DNA of 64,000 nt from Desmodus rotundus (lineage: Eukaryota; Chordata; Mammalia; Chiroptera; Phyllostomidae). A model generated the notes under the pieces. The model saw only the letters and a list, made by a program, of their open reading frames with translations, did not search any database and was not told where the DNA came from. Where the stretch lies: contig NC_071393.1 of assembly GCF_022682495.2 (NCBI RefSeq), positions 102,041,010 through 102,105,009 on the forward strand, in the 5' to 3' direction. Positions 40,137-52,418 of the stretch are shown one piece after another. The translations under genes were made by a program, and so were the position numbers. Within the stretch, counting starts at the first letter, position 1, and each line of letters begins with the position of its first letter.

Positions 40137-40759
40137 TAGGACCCTTGGTAAACCTCTTTCAAGATTAACTTCATAACTCTCTTTTTTTTTTTTTTCTGAA
40201 TCTTGTAGTCCTATGTAATTATTCATTCATTGGTAAGTGACTACCATTAACCCATTGGTTTTTTTGTCCCTCTTAGGACATTTTGACAGCACTAGTCTAA
40301 TGTGTGCAAATCTTTTTAGAGGAGATGAAGATAGATGCATTAATAATTATTCATTCATTGGTGAGTGACTACTACGATAAGATCTACTTACACGTAGTGA
40401 AGCCTAGACCAAAGATCTAGATACAAAGAGCAATAATTAGTAAATTAATACCTTTTTATAGTTCCTACTAGATACTAAGTGGTTAATTAATAGCTTAAGA
40501 AAAAACTTTACTGTATTATATTGTCAAGGAAATATTGGCTCAAAGCCCTATCTGAGCTGTGCCCCTGCTATAAAATATTTTATGTATGTAAACATGGTAT
40601 CATGTGCTATTAGGCCCATGGACTTTTAGAAAGTCATGAGGGATCAAAGACAAAAATCATTTCATGACAATAGATGTATGAACAAGATCCAAATGTGAGT
40701 TAATTACTTGTCCCTGTTTCAGATATTACCCTAAGACATTTTGTTTTTCTCAGCACGTA
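40137..40759. other. Intergenic, contains a 30-bp direct repeat
   Basis: 40217-40246 and 40345-40374 are the same 30-mer with two differences. Otherwise nothing recognised. Confidence 0.5.
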
Positions 40760-40773
40760 TTGACTACATTTTG

Positions 40774-40983
40774 CTGGGGATTTTTAATGATTTTATTTAT
40801 TTATTTTTATAGAGAGGAAGGGAAGAAGAAAGAGAGGGAAACATCCATGTGTGATTGCCTCTTGACCGCCCCCCACTGGGGACCTGGCCTGAAACCCAGG
40901 CATGTGCCCCGACCGGGAATCAAACTGGAGACCCCTTGGTTCACGGGCTGGTGCTCAATCCACTGAGCCACACCCGTCAGGGC
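40774..40983 (-). mobile_element. Ves-type SINE
   Basis: Minus-strand copy ending CCACACCCGTCAGGGCT. Flanked by TTGACTACATTTTG (40760-40773) and TTGACTATATTTTG (40984-40997). Confidence 0.92.
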
Positions 40984-40997
40984 TTGACTATATTTTG

Positions 40998-42214
40998 AAG
41001 GAAAAAGCATAATAATAAACTCTGAGTCCTGAGAAGAGCAGTTTTCAATCAATGTGTTTAATGTCTTAAACTGCTTTTACTATCGTCTTTGATGGTATGA
41101 AGAAAAAAGTTAATAGATCCTCTTTCACATCTGGAACTTATAAATCAATCCTCTTTAGTAGCTTGCATCTCTCTGTGCTTACTAATAAACTCTTAGCAGC
41201 TGGTGGTTGGTATTAATAATCTCTTCCCTAATTAGAGAAGAACATGCTACAAATTCATCATTCTCAATGAGAATAATGGTGTTTAATCTGTTTCTCTGAT
41301 CCTTCTTGCTTTATTGTCCATTAAACAACCCATAATGATTATTCAGTTTGTCGTACAGAGTATGAGATAATACAATAACTGCTTGGATTTTAGTACAGGC
41401 CTCTAACTAGCTGTGTGGCCTCAGTCATGTCACCTAATCTCTCTGAGCCTCAAATTCTTCATCTGTAAAACAGTCATTCCGGTTACCTCACAAGACAGCT
41501 ATGGTTAAATGAGATAATACATGGGAATAGCACCACACAAATACCTTTTAAAAACTTTTAATTATTGAAAATTTCAATTATGTTCTCAATTTGAGAGAAG
41601 AGGGTAATATCCTTCTGTACCTGTTACCCAGCTTCAACAGTCATTCGTTCATAGTCAGTGTTCATCTACCCGCCATTCAGTGTGCTTCTTCCCCCAAAAG
41701 GAGTATTAGAAAACAAGTTCCAGATTTTTAGACTTTTCATCCTTAATTATTTTACTATGTACCTCTTTTCAAAAACATAACTATAAAACCATAATAATAC
41801 ACTAAAATTTTAATAAATATTCAGTCAGTGTTCATTTCCCCAATTGTCTTCATGGTAATAACGCAGTTGTAAGTTTGGAAACTGATGGTTCTGTGACGTG
41901 TCAACTTGGCTAGGCTGCACTCCAGTCGCTGGAATTTCTTTTCCCGTGTGCTACCTGTTAGGTTGGATGACAAGAGATCTTCTCTTGTAAGAGGTGGAGG
42001 AGGAAAGGGAGGCAGCCGCCACGTTTAGTATGCACACACCTTCTCCCGGTTAATCATACATAATTTAGGTGCTAGTGTGTAAAGATTTTACAGTTGTAAT
42101 TAAAATCCCTGAACAGTTGACTGTAAATTAATTAAAAGGGGGATTATCCTGGGTGGCCCTGACTGAATCAATTGGAAGACTTTAAAAAGAGGGCTTAGTC
42201 CAGGCCCAGCTGCC
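40998..42214. other. Intergenic, one MIR and an unnamed old repeat
   Basis: 41385-41560 is a plus-strand MIR (CTAACTAGCTGTGTGGCCTC, TCTCTGAGCCTCAAATTCTT). 41890-42190 carries 'acgtgtcaacttggctaggctgcac' and 'gggtggccctgactgaatcaattgg', an old repeat I could not name. Confidence 0.5.
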
Positions 42215-42875
42215 TTTACTTGTAAGTTCTATCAAGCATTTAAAGAAGAATTAATACCAATTCTTCACAAACTCTTCTAAAATATAGAAGAGGACTGAAC
42301 AATTCTCAACTTATTCTATGAAGCCACTATTACCATGCCAAAATTGAAGACATGACAAGAAAAGAAAATTAGAGAACAGTAGTATCCCTTATGAATATAG
42401 ACATAAAATTTTTCAACAAAATATTTACAAACTGAGTCCAGCAGCATATAAAAAGGATTATATTCCATAACCAAGAGAAATTTATCCCAAATTCAAGGTT
42501 GGTTTAATATCTGAAGTGAATTAATATAATACACTATATCAATAAAATAAAGGACAAAACCTACATAATTATTTCTTTTATTTTTATTTTTTTATTTTTT
42601 ATTGTTTTAATTTTAATTTTTTATTGTTATTCAATTACAGTTGTGTGCCTTTTCTCCCCATCCCTCCACCCCACCCCAGCCAAACCCCCCTCCCTCCCCA
42701 CCTCTACCCTCCCCCTTGATTTTGTCCATGTGTCATAATTATTTCAATAGATGCAGAAAAAGCATTCGATGATATTCAACATGGATTAATGATAAAAACA
42801 ATCAATAAACCAAGAATCGAAGGGAACTTCCTCAACCTAATAAAGGACATCTACAAAAAACTTTCTCTGGGGAGC
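42215..42875 (+). repeat. L1 ORF2 fragment (reverse transcriptase region)
   Basis: Broken translation includes [17 protein letters not shown] and, in frame, IISIDAEKAFDDIQH, which is RT motif A of L1 ORF2p. Many stops. Interrupted at 42576-42733 by a younger L1 3' end. Confidence 0.85.
42576..42733 (-). mobile_element. 5'-truncated L1/HAL1 3' end, nested
   Basis: Minus-strand insertion of about 158 bp with the same terminal text as the HAL1-like copies (ATTCAATTACAGTTGTGTGC, then a C-rich G-run complement). Flanked by the perfect 12-bp duplication CATAATTATTTC at 42564-42575 and 42734-42745. Confidence 0.85.
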
Positions 42876-43270
42876 CCACACTTTCCTTTGTTCTTTCATT
42901 TCAAAAATTTTACTTATACCTGATTCCATGTAGGGTGATCTGAGATAGCCCAGTGCCTGGAGGCTGGATGGATGAGACTGTCTTCTAAGTATGAGGTTCA
43001 GTTTTAAGAAGTCCACTTGCTCGCAGGTATATGCCGTATTTTTCACTCTAGCTCTTATTAGTATTAAAGATGATCTTTTGCCTCTTCCAGGCCCTACTGC
43101 CTTATACTCTATATTATATCTCAGTTCATTCAGAATTAGGGCTGGGAAGAGGGGTTCTAGTCACTGGCCCCCTCAAAGACCCCAGCAAGAGGCAATAAAA
43201 TAAACAATTTACAGAAAAGTTTTAGACATGCACAATTCACAGAGTAATGATTAATTAGCATCTTAGACTT
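42876..43270. other. Intergenic, nothing recognised
   Basis: Short overlapping frames only, no family features. Confidence 0.4.
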
Positions 43271-43475
43271 ATTTTTGAAAGATTTTATTTATTTAGTTTT
43301 AGTCAGAGGGGAAGGGAAGGAGAGAGGGAGAAAAACATCAATGTGTGGTTGCCTCTCATGCGCCCCCTTCTGGGGACCTGGCCCACAACCAAGGCATGTG
43401 CCCTGACTGGGCATCGAACCAGCAACCCTTTGGTTTGAAGGCTGGCACTCAGTCCACTGAGCCACACCAGCCAGG
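43271..43475 (-). mobile_element. Ves-type SINE
   Basis: Minus-strand copy ending CCACACCAGCCAGG. Flanked by the perfect 13-bp duplication GCATCTTAGACTT (43258-43270 and 43476-43488). Confidence 0.93.
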
Positions 43476-43488
43476 GCATCTTAGACTT

Positions 43489-44125
43489 TTTTAAAAAGTT
43501 GCAAAGGATCTTAGAGATTATTCAGCAGATAGATTCTCACCCACAGAAGTTATAAGACTACCCAGTCATCTAGTAACATATCAGAACTAGAATACAAATT
43601 TTCTTTTAGCCCACTGCACTTTCCTCCACGCCCTGCTGCTTCCTTAATATGCTGAGATAAAAATAGCCCGTTATGCTATTTTTATCATCTGCTTCCTCGA
43701 AGATCATAATTTTGTCATTGCTATAGGTAAAGAAGTAAATGCATTTAAGTTCAATAATTTTCCTGTGGGAGTAGGGCTCATCAGAGATTGTACTGGAAAT
43801 GAAAAATAGTACCCTAATTTTAGTTCAAAGCTGTCCTCATGAGATCATTTCTTCTGTCAGAATGTCACACTGAAATACATAGAAAAGTGGAATGCCATGG
43901 AAATACAGTTTCTGCAGCAGTCTCTGGTTCACACGGTAACTCAACTGACAATCTCTGGTTCTTTTTCTAACTTGATGTCATAGTGTGCTGTGGTATTGAA
44001 ATTTCCTCCTGTAAGAATAGAAGGAAATAAGTAGAATGGGTGTTACTGCCTGGCTCCAAAGCCTGTGATCTTAATTAATTATGATGTTAACTGCCTCCCC
44101 AGATGTGTAAGGTGCAAAGACAAAT
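43489..44125. other. Intergenic, nothing recognised
   Basis: No gene or clear repeat family. Confidence 0.4.
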
Positions 44126-44133
44126 GTTTAGAC

Positions 44134-44607
44134 CAGCGGTGTTCAACTGGAGTGTTGCAAGAGGCACATGGGTGTGCCGCAAGAAATTTTAGAAGATGCA
44201 GCACCTGATTATTTAGTCACGGGCGCTGACCTTTTCCCTTAGATGGTCAAATAAAAAGTGACAACAGCCAACACAGCAATAGCCATCTGGTGTGAATGAA
44301 TCAAAATTATACCTATTTTTGTCAGATCGGCAAAAAATATATTTTCAGTGTGCTGCAGAATTTTATTTATTTTTAGAGAGAGGGGAAAGGAAGGAGAAAG
44401 AGAGGGAAACAGCAATATGTGGTTGCCTCTCGTGGGGCTCCCACAGGGGACCTGGCCCACAAACCAGGCATGTGCCCTGACTGGGAATAGAACCAGCGAC
44501 CCTTTGGTTTGCAGGCCAGCACTCAATCCACTGAGCAACACCAGCCAGTGCAAATTTTAGTAATTAATTTATCTGTGCCGGGAGATGAAAAAGATTGAAA
44601 ATTGCTG
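44134..44607 (-). mobile_element. Non-autonomous hAT element carrying a nested SINE
   Basis: Ends CAGCGGTGTTCAACTGG and AGATTGAAAATTGCTG are inverted. The 8-bp flanks GTTTAGAC (44126-44133) and CTTTACAC (44608-44615) match at 6 of 8 and both fit nTnnnnAn. It is homologous, in opposite orientation, to the element at 59859-60136. A Ves SINE sits inside. Confidence 0.8.
44364..44549 (-). mobile_element. Ves-type SINE inside a hAT element
   Basis: Minus-strand copy ending CAACACCAGCCAGTG. Interrupts the hAT sequence between CTGCAGAATTTTA and CAAATTTTAGTAATTAAT. Confidence 0.88.
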
Positions 44608-44615
44608 CTTTACAC

Positions 44616-45283
44616 TCACTATAGTTGACTCTTGCCTGATTAAAAAAATACAAGCACACCTTGTTATGCCTTTTAAATCTCAGTCCAGATTTTGCTGACT
44701 GCAAACTCAGGATCTAGTCTGACATGTTCCTGTGCCCTCTGTGTTCCCTAGAAATTGTCAGCTCGATCCAGAGGCTTCATCAGGTTCAGATTCAGTCCCT
44801 TTGTGTACTTTTTTAAGACAGTCTGGTTTCCATTACTGAAAAATTTTTAATTTTAGCAGCCGTTGAGACTGAATTCCAATACACAACATGAAGAAACAAC
44901 ATACAGCATGTGAGATATTTAAACTTCTTTCATTCATTATGCAAAAGAGTATATATGCAATTTGGACTGTATTATATAATTATTATAATTTTGAAATTAT
45001 AAATTTGATTTATAATTCAAAAAATTATACATTTGATTTTGCTGTAGAAATTAATACCATCAATATTATAACTAGAGTTTTTATGTGCAATTGCTGACTT
45101 TGTGTTTATGGGTTTATGACACAGTGAGAATATTTGCTCAAATGCTCTCTGAATACACATCTAACAGTTTGATAAATGAGACCTGACCAACAGAGAAAAA
45201 CATAGTCACAATTTAAAATAATTCAACTAACCACAAAAATCATTTATTGTGTTAAAAAGTGATCTTAGAAAGTGAATGAAAGT
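44616..45283. other. Intergenic, nothing recognised
   Basis: AT-rich. The 69-codon frame at 44888 has no recognisable domain. Confidence 0.4.
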
Positions 45284-45292
45284 TTCACATCT

Positions 45293-45463
45293 TATTATTT
45301 ATTTTTTTAAAATTATTTTATTGTTCAAGTATATTTTTTAAAATAATTTTTATTAATTTATTGAGGTGGCATTGGTTAATAGGATCATATAGGTTTCAAT
45401 CATACATTTTTATGATACTAGATCTGTATATTTGACTTTAGGTGGTGGGCACAAAGTGCAATA
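45293..45463 (-). mobile_element. 5'-truncated L1-type 3' end
   Basis: T-rich start (A tail on the minus strand) and 'attgaggtggcattggttaataggatc' text. Flanked by TTCACATCT at 45284-45292 and 45464-45472. Confidence 0.65.
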
Positions 45464-45472
45464 TTCACATCT

Positions 45473-47026
45473 CAGTTTTGCTCAATAATTTGTTTCTAAA
45501 ATATTAACCTTGTTATTGTAAGTTTTGTTATAATTAATAACAGTAACTTTTACCTGCGAGTGTTATTGCTTACAAAGCATTTAACAACTATTATCTCAAT
45601 CTTTCCCCAGTTTTGTGGAGTAGATGATATTATCTCAATTTTACAGATAAGATCACGGGCTTATAGAGGTTTTGCAACTGTTAAGGATCACCCAACTATT
45701 AGGTGGCAGAAATGGGATGTCAACGCAGTTATTTTAATGCATAACTCATTGCATAATTCATTGTTTCTGTTTTGCTCTTTCACTCCTCTGAATTGGGACT
45801 TTCCCCTCACTTCTCCCCTGTCCTGTTTGCCACGTTGCAAATGGAAAACTGCTTCCCCAAGTAATTTACTAATTAGTCACCTAGCCTGAGATCATTCAAT
45901 CAACTCTAACAGATCTCATTTCTTCGGAGCAGAAGAGAAATCTTGTGCACCAATATTTATTTTCCCTTCACTCCACAGTAGTAGAATGGTTAGCCAAGAA
46001 AATGGCTACCCAGAGTAAAGTTCATTTTCTGGCATATTTGGCAGGTAGGAATGGTCATAAAGGTAACCAAGTGTGACAGCTTCTAGGAATCTTCTTTCAA
46101 AGGTGACCCTTTGTCCCTTTTTCTTTGTCACTTCCTTCACCATGCTTCCTGGAGCAGAGATCCTCCCTTCTTGGATAGTAAGAATTGGGGCTGTACCCTA
46201 AGAATGTCACCTGTGTAGTGAGCTGGAAGGAGATCCTGGGTCCCAAGGACTTTTGGAGCAGAGCTGGCTGCTGTAACTGATCCTGTAGCAAAGTTCCAGA
46301 CTTGTAGGCAAAAATAGAGAACTTCTACCATGTTTAAGCCATTAATATTTGGACTTGGCTAATCACATCCTAATACACACATTCAGTATACATCTGTGGA
46401 AATCTTATCTTCCCAACGTTCACTTAAGCTTTCTCCCATTGTGAGCCGGGCTGGTAGTTGAATGAGGCTGACCATACAACCCACATTTAGAGGGCACCCT
46501 GACTGATTTATGGCCAGTCCAGGTAATTTCAACATGTGGCAGTAGGGAATGGAAGTGATGAGCACCTAAACCAATCACTTTACAGCCTTCCCTGGCCCCA
46601 GTGGTTGGTTCTGGTATGATAACAATGGTGTGTGGTTTGGGAGAGGCACCCTCTCCCCAGAGAAGGATGTAACCCTAGATGTAAACATGGAAGCATATAG
46701 CTTTAGAGAAATCCGGCTGAGGATATGCTGGCTTTGGAAGAAAGTACATTCAAGAGATTGCAGGAAAATGGTGTTTTCCCTCCTACTGGACCAACCCTAA
46801 GTGAGCCAACAAACTTCCAGTTACATTGTTTAAGCTAATTTGAATTGGGTTTCTGTCCACTGTACCCAAAGACATGTTAACTGATATACCTTCCAATGAA
46901 TGGCTTCAGGATTAAATCAATATCCAATAATGTAGGTCAGATTTCCAAGAAAGTATTCTTGACAGGAGGTCCTAATTTAATGTGATATTTCCACACTGTT
47001 TACCTATCACTTTATTTGTTAATTTC
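45473..47026. other. Intergenic, one MIR-like piece
   Basis: 45600-45740 is a minus-strand MIR ('tcaattttacagataagatcacgggcttatagagg'). The rest reads as old unassigned sequence. The frames at 46097-46331 are two frames of the same stretch and lack family features. Confidence 0.45.
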
Positions 47027-47037
47027 ATTTTCAAAGC

Positions 47038-47140
47038 CTTTTTTTCTTTTTTAAATTTTAATTTATTTATATATTTTTCATTAGTATTTATCCCCCTCAG
47101 ATCCTCTTCCACATCCACCCACCCACCCACCTCCCCCCAT
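47038..47140 (-). mobile_element. Very short 5'-truncated L1 3' end
   Basis: T-rich then 'tccccctcagatcctcttcc' and (CCCA)n. Flanked by ATTTTCAAAGC at 47027-47037 and 47141-47151, a perfect 11-bp duplication. Confidence 0.65.
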
Positions 47141-47151
47141 ATTTTCAAAGC

Positions 47152-50100
47152 TTTGAAGGATAATTTTGGAAAGGCTATATGTTAAAATTCAAACGTAGAG
47201 CTTATCCTTTCTGGAAACTCCCTTTGGTTTTCTTACGCTGTCTCATTTCTTCACCTTTTTTTCTTTGTCCATTGCTCAGGTTGTATCTGTGCTGACCCCT
47301 TTTTAAAAAATTTTCTCTATTTTTTTCCTCTAGCCCTCTAATGGCAGGCATGTCCTAAGGCTTAGTCCTGGCTCCCCTGATTTAACATGAAGTCTTTCTC
47401 AGAGGGGCTGCTCACCCATATGACTTCAAATAATCGCTCTTCCAACCATGTCTCCAGCCCGCTCTGTTTCACACCTCCATTTCCACCTCCACTAGCAGGC
47501 ATGGGCGCTACCTACGTACAGTGTACCTAAACCCTAACTAACCTTTCACCTAAAACTAACTCTCTTTAAGAAGCTTTTCTATGTGCGCCTGTGCACCACC
47601 ATTTTCTCAGTCCCTCAATTTCAAAATTTTGAGGTCTTCCTTGTCTTCTGCTTTCCCTTTTCTACCACATTTACCCTATAACCAACATACGGTTTCTTCC
47701 TCGGTAAAGAACATTTTCAAAAAGCTCTACCCTGGCATGGACCTTCACAATCTTGCATTTGGATAACTTGCATTCATTTTCTAACTTGTCATCTTGTCTC
47801 TACCCCTCCAATTCATGTGATATGTGAATTCTGAAGCACTGCCTTGCTAAGAACTTCCAGAGGCTTTTTAAAACCTGTATCCTGGCAGTACAGGCCTCCA
47901 AAGTTGGTTCCTTACTCAGCTCTCCCAGCCCGTCTCCCTCTATGTGCTGACATCAACCAGCAAAGTGGTGTAATCCTATCTTCCCAACTTCCACATTCCT
48001 GTCTTCTTTGCTTACATCCTTCTCCACTCTCTTATGTAATGTACCCTTTTCCTTGTTTTCCACTTTTCAATCTTAATTCTCCTTCAAAGTGAAGCTCAAG
48101 TTTTGGTCCCTCAAAGAAGTTGTTTCTAAGGTAGTAGAAAGGCAGGGAGGTCCCCTCTTCGCCTTCTTTCTTTCTCTTCCAGAGTCATATATATGTCAGG
48201 AAGACATCTGGCCTTTTAGCAAATTTTCCAGCAAGTGCAGGAAACACCTACAGGATATTTAACCCTACTTGCCAGTGATCTGATGTTTTACGGATACCAC
48301 ATCCTGAGGGCAGACCACTAAGAAGGCCTTTTTCTCTTTCCATCTTGAGCCTCCAGGGTTGGAAACCCCAACAAAGATCCTGACTAGGTCAGAAGACTTG
48401 ACAATAGGCAGAAGAAGCAATGAGTCCCAGAAACGGGGGCGGTGGGGCGGGGCGGGGGGGGAGAAAGGGATGTTAAAAAATAACAAAAAAATACCCTCTG
48501 TAGCTACAGGGGAGGAGGTTTCTCTGATTAAGGGAATGAGGGAGGGTGAGGTTGAGGTCTGGCCCCATGAGAGAATTTGGGGAGTAGAACTGATAGAAGA
48601 AAACAGAGGAGTTACTCCTGTATCTCCAATGCTAGAAGTAAGAAACTTTCGTACATTGTTTCACAATTTGTGAACTTGACCTGTCTCCAAGTGATAAAAC
48701 TCCTTGGGGACAAGGACAGTAATATCTCCTCCTTTCTAGAACATGAATATGATGTATCAGTCAGGGTGCCGGCTGAAAATAAACGGCACACTCAATGGGT
48801 TTAACTGAAGAGTTTTAAAAGGGGCTATTTTCAGAGGTGTGGGCAGGGTGAAGGGAGACAATGAAGGGTGGTGAATTAACGTAGGCCTGAAACCTAGGAA
48901 GTGAGTGGTGTCCAGAGACCTGAGGCTCTGAAACAGTGGGAGAGAGACAGTCCAGCAGAAGTTGTGGCCATAGAGTGGTAACATGGCCCTTGCCAGATAG
49001 GGGTGGTAGGGAATAAATTCCCATATATCTCCCTCCCATCCGTTCTCACCAGCAGTGCTTTCCTTTGGCCATTCCCAATGGAAAGCCACTGGATAAGGGA
49101 GTGTAGGTCATGCAGCCCTTGGAGGTCACCCTCCTCAGGCACCCTTCTCAGAGCAAGGCAGAGAAGAGCAGGTAATAAATCTGTGGTGAGGGGGCAAACC
49201 CAGAAGACCTAGCACACTGGGGTTATATAACCGTGAGTGTTTTCTGTTCTGAATCCCATAGCTCTTACTGCTTATACCTTCATTTCAATGTTTGACAAAC
49301 GTCTCTTCAGTGTTTTCCATAAGTACTAGATGCTTTGGGATGACAGGCAAATTGATTAAACATTGGTCTCTTCGGAAGCTCACACCTGGCAGTCAACTCA
49401 GAGTTTGCTACGCTTTTGGTGGGTGCTGTGGGTCGCATGTTTCGGATTGCAGGAGCAGGGGTACATTCAGGTCCTTTCTTGTGATGTGAGTTCTATGTCA
49501 AGCTCCATATACAACTAGAATGTTAGCCCAGACACTGGTAAATCTAGTGACACCACAGTGGCTTTTGCAAGAATCATCTCTGGATCTGGTGGCTGTGCCT
49601 TTCTGCTCCCTGCTCTTGTCCCTCTCCATTATTGTAACCCCACCTTTCTGTCTGCTAACTGCTGACCTTTTGTACGTTGCTCAGACTCCCTGAGAGAGGA
49701 TTCAGTTGGGTCAGTTTGTTCTTCTCTGTCACTATTTGGCAGGGTCCTTCCACAAGGCACCTCAAAGGGTAAATGTTTTTCTTATGTTAGTCTATAGATG
49801 AAGAGTCATACCTTGAGAAACCAGGTCACGTGGTACAAGTATGGCAACTGTAATGAGCATTTGCCATTCACGGCTGCCCCAAATCTTCTGAACATTTCCC
49901 CCATAATCACAATTCCTTACGGTGGAAATCCTTCCTTCTTGATGTAGAACCATTTTCCTTTTTCAGCTTTCCTTCTCAGTAGAGTGAAGATGTGATGTAG
50001 ATTCTGCTAATCAGATTTAAGACTTTGTTTCAGAGTGGGGTGATATAGGGAAAGGGGGAGCGTGTAGGGTATGCATTTTGCAGGTACAGATCTGGCAAAG

Positions 50101-52380
50101 GTGGTACGGTTCTGGAGCTGGTGAAGGGAACTGTAGCAACAAAAGAAGAAATGGGCATCCACATTGCTCTTTTTACTCTATATCCCAGGTCCAAACAGCC
50201 TTTAGTCTTCCTGAGGATGAGAACCTTATGGAAAGAAAAGAAAAGGCCATCAAAATAGTGTGGACACCTTACAGCCAAGGGAAAGTTTAAAAAATCCAAA
50301 GCCTTGCTTGTGCCTGGGCTTCCTGGCTCTTTTAGGGAGAAGATGAGAGAGGGCAGAGCCCAATGCATAGCTGGGCTCACTCTACATCAGCTGATAGCCA
50401 GCTAGCCCTGAGATATATTGAGCTAGTCTAGCCCAGCCCAGCCCAGCCTGCATTAGCTGACCCCAAGACACATGAACAAAATCAGCAGAGCTGCCCAAAT
50501 CAGCCCAGAGCAGCTAACCTCCAGGTAAACTTGAGATGCATGAGCAAGGCAAACTGAGGACAGCAGACCTACTCATCCCTGCCCAGTTAAAGTCAGCCAA
50601 TCCCCATCTGACCCACAGGTTCATTGCCAACAAGACTGAATTGCTCTTTGAGCTGGACAAGGCCTGGATCCCCCATGGCTTAAGGATCAGGCTCTACATT
50701 AAACAGATGCTCATATGGCCCAATACTCCTGCCATTGTGAGGCAAGCTCCAGCCACCAGCCAATATCTCTTATGATTCTCATTCTGAACAACAGCACCCA
50801 GAGGGTCTTGTGTGTTGTCAAACATTTCACCTCTACATGCAGAAATAGTTTGAAAATCATGCTTTCTTTGCTCCCAGTTGGACTGCACATTCTTGCTTGA
50901 AATGCGAAGACTTTGAAAATGCCACTTGCTCCTTCCTTAGATTTTCAAGGTAAAATTTGTCAAGTGAAACCCTTTGTGGGGCCTTCCATAACCCCTTTTA
51001 CACCCCTCCTCACTCATATTCAAAGGCCAGCCAGACACAAAACAAGGAGAGGAGCTGAGACTTGGGATTTTTTTGTGTGTGTGTGACCTTTGTAGGTAGG
51101 ACAAAGCCTCAGAACAAAATATTTACTCAAGAAAGGGAGAGCCATTGGCTAGGGTCCTACTGACACCCTTCCCCCACCTCCATTGAGGTCTGTGTGTATT
51201 GCTAGATGCTGGTTTGTTTCTGGGCTGAATGTTCACCAGTGTTCTCTGCAGTCTGAGGTAGGCAGAGCCCTGGCAACCTGAAGGGTTCAAAGTGATGGCT
51301 GTGATGCTCTGTGTCACACCCGTCCTGCAGACATTGTGCCAGGTGGTGGCTGCACAGACAGCAGACAGAAGACCAGGACCAGATCCTCATAGATTTTCGG
51401 AGAAATGATGTAATTATATCCATAGTCATATTTTTGCATCAAAAGAAAATAAATGAATTTTTACCTAATAACAAATTTGGAGAGAATTTACTCTGTGAAG
51501 ATAGAGGAGAACCTGTCCAAAGCAGATATAATTGGTTGTGCATGTGAAGAACTAAAATAGAAACCTAAATTCTTTCAGAAAAATTCAAAAGAACTGCTGG
51601 CTATTATCAAATCTCATTCATTCTCCGTGAAAGAAAGGCTTATGATAATGGATTGAGAGTGTTGTTGGCTGAGAGAAACTTCGATAATTTAAAAAGAAAA
51701 TACATGCATTGGGGTGTTTGGGAAAAGATCCTAATGTTCCTGACATTCCAAATGGAATATTTGACAGAAGCCCAAGGGGATCATTAGGGATGACCAGATT
51801 CCTGAGAAAGAAGAAATATCCAATAGTGATATCACAGAGACTCAAGGTCCAGTGTCTTATATGGACCAGATACCACTACCCCTGGGTCAGGATCCGGAAA
51901 AAGTATCCCTCCATCAGGCCAGCTCCATCTTGACTTGGATTCTCTCTGCAGGAGCAGAGCTTGTCCAGGTGCTCTTCACACTGGCCGTGTCATTCAGAAT
52001 CTTCTTTTGGTTTAACTTTCTACCTGAACTGGGAGCGGCTGACCCAACCAGTTCCTCTGTCATTCTCCTTTCAGGGGAGAGATGTTGCAGAGGAAACAGA
52101 GGATAATTCCTGTGACATAGGTCCCTCCAGTCTTCCATTATTCTGGAAAGTGAGGTTGACACTCCCCAGGAATCCTTTCCACTCTCCCGGTGACACTTCC
52201 TGGCCCAGCACATCCTCTGCTGGCAACAAAAAGTGCCTGTACCCCGAGGCTAGGCTGTGTCTCTGTCAACAGCCTACAGACAAAGTGCACCACCTTCCCA
52301 GTTTCTCTCGCCTTTCCTTTCCATGATTCTGATTCTGAAGATCCAAGACCACAGCAGGGGTTTTTCTCCCTCACTGCTAC
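47152..52380. other. Intergenic, no gene seen
   Basis: A long stretch without a supported gene. A G-quadruplex-like run lies at 48435-48461, an AGCCC minisatellite-like run at about 50428-50448, and old repeat-like text at 48760-49000. Many 60-120 codon frames overlap one another on both strands (e.g. 48757-49142 minus in three frames, 51852-52390 in four). They have no start context, domain or splice support. Confidence 0.5.
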
Positions 52381-52418
52381 ACTACACTAGATTTTTTACT
52401 TTTAGTTTTACTGCTACT

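Noticed and set aside
50403..50780. AGCCC-rich stretch and nearby 79-codon frame
   Set aside because: A short simple repeat in old repeat-like sequence, with no domain or conservation evidence available.
51852..52390. Cluster of 66-121 codon frames on both strands
   Set aside because: Four overlapping frames with no recognisable family, start context or splice structure. Not supported as a gene.
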